The notes beneath the pieces are model-generated. The model made no database searches, had not been told where the DNA came from, and saw only the letters and a program-made list of their open reading frames with translations. Shown one piece after another: positions 59,801 through 64,000 of a stretch of 64,000 nucleotides of DNA (position 1 is the stretch's first letter; each line of letters begins with the position of its first letter). The DNA is from Jacaranda mimosifolia (taxonomy: Eukaryota > Streptophyta > Magnoliopsida > Lamiales > Bignoniaceae). The stretch is taken from NCBI GenBank assembly GCA_018894105.1, contig CM032117.1:49386503-49450502 (forward strand), given 5' to 3'. Made by a program: the position numbers and the translations under genes.

Positions 59801-62800
59801 GCTACGTATGTATTTTATTTGTTATTATAATTGTTGTGATTTTATTTACTAAAAAGTAGTCAAGTATAACAATAATTACCCATACGAACAAGAATTATTA
59901 GTAAAAGTAGGTGAATTTAATATCAAACATTTTTATTATCCAACTTATTTGTGTTATTGTGTAACTGATAATTCTTAATTATGTGTACTATGCAGGTGAT
60001 CTTATTTTTCTGAAGTAAAATTGGAGAGTATGCAGAGAATGAAGTTATATTTGGTTTTACTTTTTGAGAAAGAAAAAGTTTCTGTAAAATATCTTTTTAT
60101 TTAAGTTTTTGTCTCAATAGTGGTGTCACATCACATGCCATCATTATGTTATTTCTTTAATAATAATACGTCCAAACAATAGCAAAGTCTCACTTTTCAT
60201 TTCTCTGAACTTACTTTTTCTCGCTTTTTCTCATAAAATTAGTTCTTTAGAAACGACATCCCATCCAATCGCAGCCTATAGAATAAATTTTGTTAACATT
60301 ACTCCTATTATGTAATGAGTCCTCGAAACACAATGCACGAAGAACCGTTGAATTGAATAAGGATTGCAATTTGCAAAATATTATGTACATTTTTAACGCA
60401 GATTATAATTTATATGTACAAAGTTATGTAGAGCATAAATCTTTTTTCAGAAAGAGTTCTAGCAATTTATTAATGTGACTCAAATCCGTTGAATTTGTTA
60501 ATGATATTTTTTTGATTCAAACATGACTATTAATTGCATTTCCTACTTAATAGATCTTCTAAATTCAATGCTTTAACAGATTGCAAGGAAGGGACAAGAA
60601 ATCCTCAAAAACTCACGAATAAGGTTACAGGATAATTACTTGTCAATCTATCTACGAGTCCCACAAAGATAGAAAGCTTAACAGACCTAATCCCTTGACG
60701 AAACAGGGGCAAGGTGTGTAACTTCCTGCCAAATGCAACAATTAGTCGAGTAATAGTCCCCTAAAGTAAAGATGCACGCATTTCTTCCTATTCAAATGCA
60801 CTAACATAGCAAACACAATTGATTTCCACAATATCATAAATTTCTTGCTTCCTTCTCTAGAAACCTGAGAGTACTAATCCAAGCATAATATCATTTACTT
60901 ATCTATTAAACTGTAACTTATTTTTGGTTTTATAAATTATTTTATTGATGGCAAACTTGATATCTTAGATTGAAATGGCAGAACCATTATTCTATTCAGG
61001 GGGACCAAACCAAATGTCATGTTTGTCATCATAAACAACATATAAAACAAGTCCATTCATAAATTAAGCAGGAAACTAAGATACAATAAATGCAATTGAA
61101 GCACCCCAGGAAAAGGGAAAACAATAACAATAATCAGCATATAAAGCAACAAAGCTGCCAGTTAACGGTATTATCATAAATAAAACCATAAGTATCAAAA
61201 AAAAGTGAAAAATTGGTCTTGAAAAACTTTAAGAAACTACACATACATAAGATTTATGCATGAGCGTTTGTGAGACTTTTGGGTGTGAAGGCAGCATAGG
61301 CAATGCCAGCCTCCCAAAATTCATCATAGGATGTATGTGAAATTGGAAACCACTACAGCCTAGAGGAAATTAGCAAGATAACAAGCATTCGAACTGACTT
61401 TAGAGCACTCAGCAATGGTTAATTTAAGTGCTCAACTGTGGGAACTGATTCTAAGAGTGTGACCTAATTTCTTGGAGTTAATGAGGACCACCATTTAAGA
61501 GCTATCATTCATGATTGTGGATACATGTTTCAATTGTTAATGGAGCTACTCACTACACTATTCAAAGGGAACAATGTCTCATATTTCCTCACAAAAGAAT
61601 CAAGAAAACAGGGTTATAGAATAATGAATTTAAGTGACCTTCCCTCAACCAAAACTAGAGTTCTTTAATCTTCCTCCTAGCAGATCTGGGTGGAGTAGCC
61701 TTTCTTTAAAGAGGATCATTTAATATGATTACTTTCCTTTGAACCAAACAAAAATACAAAAAAGAAAAGGAAGGAACTATTGAACAACCTCTTTCCATTT
61801 CATCAATCTGCAGTCTATAAAAACCTTCAGGTTTGCTGCATTATAATGGTTATTGAACATAGTTAAATCTACTATTGCTGTAGCATTGGCAACTTAAGTG
61901 ATTCACGAACGGATTTCTCCCAGAAATGTCACAAAATAATAAGATTAAACATCAGCATATTCATATTATGCATTAGCACCAAAAATCCAATAAAAGAAGG
62001 CAAAATTTTTAAGGGAGCATCATAAGAGGAACTGCAGGGAAGACAAATTATACGATAGATCTATTTAAGTATCTACCAAATGTTATCATCTACTTTATTT
62101 TTTCTGTAGAAGTAATGACCAATGTTAGAATTTCTATTATATTAGGACTTTAGTGTGGTTGATTTTCATTAGGATTCTATTTTCTTAGTATTAGGATTTC
62201 TGTTATCTTTGATTTGAACTTATCCTGTTCTCGTATACTCTATATATATATATATATATATGTGAGATGGGATATCTTCTTATATAGTATAATAAAATCA
62301 TCTTCTACTCCCTCTAAACAATGCCACTATTCTATTTCTCTACAGGTGCTTCCCTGCGCAATGCAGCAAAAAATAATAATTAAAAAAAAAATCTAATGCT
62401 AAGTTTGCCATTTTGTCGTGCTACATTCTGCTAATGATGTTTTGCTATTGTACTGCTGCTGATCTGTGTCCTGCTAATGTTCTGTGGCCTATTAGTAGTC
62501 ATGAATCTGCTTTTTGCCTACTGTCTGCCTACTTTATCTACTTTGCTTCTACCTACTGTTTGCCCATTGCCTACTGTCTGCTTCCGCCTACTGCCTGCTG
62601 CCTATTCCTAGCTACCGTCTGCTGCCTATTACTGGCTATTGTTTACAGCCTATTGCTGGCTGCTATCTTCTATCTACTATCTACTGCTATTTACTATTTC
62701 AAACTATGTATAATAAGCTGGACATGATCAATATCTATGCTCCAACTTGAGGGGGAGTGTTAGAATTTCTATTATATTAGGACTTCTATTATACTAGGAC

Positions 62801-63359
62801 TTTAGTGCGGTTGATTTTCATTAGGATTCTATTTTCTTTGTATTAGGATTTATGTTATCTTTGATTTGAACTTATCATGTTCCCGTATATTATATATATA
62901 TGAGATGGGATCTCTTTATATAGTATAATACAATCATCTTCTACTCCCTCTAAACAATGCTTCTATTATATTTCTCTGCAACCAATATTATCTCTGCTTC
63001 ATTTTTTGACTGCTTTCATTAAAATGGGCTAAAGCTTAAGCTTATACTCTGACCGATGACCGATGACCTAAAACAACAATCTGCACGAGTATAATTCTTT
63101 TAATGCAGGTTGCATAGCTTTCACTGCACAAATAGATAAATAGAATAAAGCAGCAAAGTCAGATAAAGCCTTGCCTGTGGAGTCAAGAGAAGCTTCACAT
63201 CTTCTTCATTCAACCTGGGAAGCAGTAGAATAAAATATATAAGCCAAAACTTCCCCTCGCTTATTTTACTGCAGATTTTCTGCCTCAATGTCACAAATTC
63301 AGGTACCAAATGATCAATATTTGCAGCATGCTCTCTCTGATAGTCTGACAGATCAAAAT
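56891..63359 (-). CDS. BSD-domain protein, 3' part of the gene (two coding exons seen)
   Basis: Visible exons, minus strand: 63175-63359 (61 codons plus 2 bases of a split codon) and 56891-57412 (stop TGA at 56891-56893). The first encodes a BSD domain: DLSDYQREHAANIDHL, then LRQKIC and the hallmark FWLIYFILLLPRLN (the FW pair is the family signature). The second continues directly (LLTPQ|VTEAREVLLKKLQ) into a Ser/Asp/Glu-rich acidic tail ending DWLTVDDTDFDNLAAI. BSD domains occur in TFIIH p62-type transcription factors, synapse-associated proteins and DOS2-like proteins; the plant members have no firm function. The upstream acceptor at 63360-63368 (TGTTACAG) shows that more 5' exons lie beyond the window. 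The N-terminal part is therefore missing. Confidence 0.88.
58375..58816 (-). mobile_element. TRIM-like miniature LTR element, ~440 bp
   Basis: Two ~200-bp direct repeats (about 58375-58564 and 58614-58816) share GGTCAGCTTGAGGTG, GATGCTGACAATAAATCC and CGCTTACCACT blocks. In minus orientation the right repeat starts TGTAGGATTT and ends TCTGACA. It is followed by TTGGTATCAGAG (58601-58612), a Met-tRNA primer-binding site. A purine stretch CTAGGGTGA precedes the left repeat (TGTTGGATTT). The internal domain is only about 49 bp. The left end is diverged and no clear target duplication was found. Confidence 0.75.
58943..59004 (-). other. Poly-C/poly-G block in the BSD intron
   Basis: Plus strand carries C15 (58943-58957), C13 (58977-58989), C6 and C5 runs within about 60 bp. 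The transcribed strand of the gene would give G15, G13, G6 and G5 runs in the pre-mRNA, a strong G-quadruplex-forming pattern. Homopolymer lengths may be affected by sequencing error. Confidence 0.8.
59333..59620. repeat. AACGCCTTCAA-motif cluster
   Basis: The motif AACGCCTTCAA occurs at 59408-59418 and 59459-59469. Variants occur in direct or inverted orientation (AACACCTTCTA, GAAGGTGTTAT, AAAGGCGTTTG, AATGCCTTCAA) through the block. Such motif-dense AT-rich stretches are typical of decayed non-autonomous DNA transposon subterminal regions. No termini were identified. Confidence 0.4.
62123..62980 (+). mobile_element. Miniature LTR retrotransposon, 858 bp, with target duplication
   Basis: LTRs at 62123-62344 and 62758-62980 (222 and 223 bp) both begin TGTTAGAATTTCTATTATAT and end CTCTACA/CTCTGCA. 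A perfect 5-bp target duplication ACCAA flanks the element (62118-62122 and 62981-62985). A polypurine tract TTGAGGGGGAG precedes the right LTR, setting plus orientation. The 413-bp interior has no gag or pol. I did not find a standard Met-tRNA primer site after the left LTR. It lies antisense within the BSD gene intron. Confidence 0.92.
62505..62695 (+). repeat. CTACTGCCTGC-type degenerate minisatellite
   Basis: Short units such as CTACTGTCTGC, CTACTGCCTGC, CTATTGCTGGC and CTACTATCTAC are repeated through the interior of the miniature LTR element. The region stays open in two frames only because of its repeat structure, so it is not called as coding. Confidence 0.75.
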
Positions 63360-63368
63360 CTGTAACAG

Positions 63369-64000
63369 AATATCTTGAAGGTCAGAACCAACTCATACAC
63401 CACCATATATAAGATAGTTTTTCACTTTGTTTATGAAAAATGGAATATACAACAAAATGGTTCAGTGAGGTATTAGAGTTAAACTAACTGCAAGGTGCCA
63501 TTCTTTTTAATGCATAAGCTGCACTATTGTAAAATTCATCAAGAACATTAGACGTTTATATTCTGCCAGTCACATGAAGGCCTCAAGATTTATTTGCCAC
63601 CCCAATAATCAAAGAAGATTTTGTGGATCCATGTGTCCTTTTCTCTTTACAACTTATTTTTCAAATCACTCTCAAATCCTTCCTAGATCATAATTAGCAT
63701 ATTTCCAAGCATATATTTTTTGTCAAATTTTCCGTAGTCTATAATGTTCAAATTACAGACACAGGTACTATCCTGATATTACGAGGACCCTTATTAATAG
63801 AGTTTGTAAGTTGCAAATTGTTCATTTAACAGAATGTAGCCACCTCACAAAATCGGGCTTCATCCTTGATTTGTTGATTATTGGTTTATAGGCTTTCTTC
63901 TTCATAAGATTAGTAAGACTTCAACAAATGACACTGGCAACAGTTTGAGCACTCATAGCATGTAGCTAAATGTGCTAGTAGATAAATGCAAAACCAATTA
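63369..64000 (-). other. Intronic sequence of the BSD gene at the right window edge
   Basis: Upstream of the acceptor at 63360-63368 on the minus strand, no further exon was recognised up to the window edge. It is presumably intron of the same gene, which continues outside. Confidence 0.5.

Larger units (their letters stand above)
57413..63174 (-). other. Last intron of the BSD gene (5.8 kb), apparent GC-AG type
   Basis: On the minus strand the upstream exon ends ACTCCACAG and the intron begins GCAAGG. It ends CTTCAG before GTGACTGAAG. No GT donor fits the conserved protein junction TPQ|VTEAR, and CAG|GCAAG is the usual context for GC donors. The intron contains a TRIM-like element, a poly-C block, a cluster of AACGCCTTCAA motifs (59333-59620) and an 858-bp LTR miniature element. 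Short frames in it, e.g. 57732-58052 and 62413-62727, look non-coding. Confidence 0.72.

Noticed and set aside
62413..62727. Cys/Leu/Tyr-rich open frame of 104 codons
   Set aside because: Produced by a CTACTGCCTGC-type minisatellite inside a miniature LTR element; open in two frames at once and without family resemblance.

Overview
The window is nuclear DNA from a flowering plant, most likely a eudicot. It is AT-rich, has GT-AG spliced genes with long introns, and carries Ty3/Gypsy, Ty1/Copia and L1-type retroelements and MITEs. Species cannot be fixed from the sequence. No tRNA, rRNA or CRISPR was seen. By my boundaries, transposable elements and their remnants fill roughly half of the 64 kb.

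Only three host genes are supported. (1) 1-10.2 kb, + strand: a LUNAPARK-type endoplasmic-reticulum junction protein, five coding exons and 387 aa, with a probable 2.5-kb leader intron and a 3.9-kb intron that holds a 1.6-kb inverted-repeat element. (2) 13.0-14.0 kb, - strand: an intronless hybrid proline-rich cell-wall protein of 344 aa, with a signal peptide, a Pro/Val repeat domain encoded by 135-bp tandem repeats, and an eight-cysteine domain. (3) 56.9-63.4 kb and beyond the right edge, - strand: the 3' part of a BSD-domain protein gene. Its last intron (5.8 kb) appears to use a GC donor and contains two miniature LTR elements and a poly-C block.

Between genes 2 and 3 lies about 42 kb of layered transposons. 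14715-23092 is a Gypsy-type element (minus orientation) with ~3-kb, almost identical LTRs, a 5-bp target duplication, primer-binding site and polypurine tract, but only a decayed reverse-transcriptase relic inside. 26729-31117 is a decayed Copia element (minus) with a target duplication and TA...TA LTR ends. About 31.9-38.65 kb is a decayed L1-type LINE (minus) whose ORF1 is split by an 879-bp solo LTR with its own target duplication. 43952-51558 is an older Copia element (plus) whose 5' LTR carries an internal 672-bp duplication including the TATA region. Two TAA-flanked MITEs (26.3 and 40.0 kb), a hAT-type MITE (53.2 kb) and a CACTA-like end (53.9 kb) lie around them.

No new multigene system is visible. 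The more unusual signals are structural: a recently moved but coding-dead LTR element, a doubled LTR promoter, nested insertions with readable target duplications, miniature LTR elements in an intron, and a homogenised coding minisatellite. All coordinates were read by eye. Splice sites rest on consensus, frame and family conservation, without transcript data.
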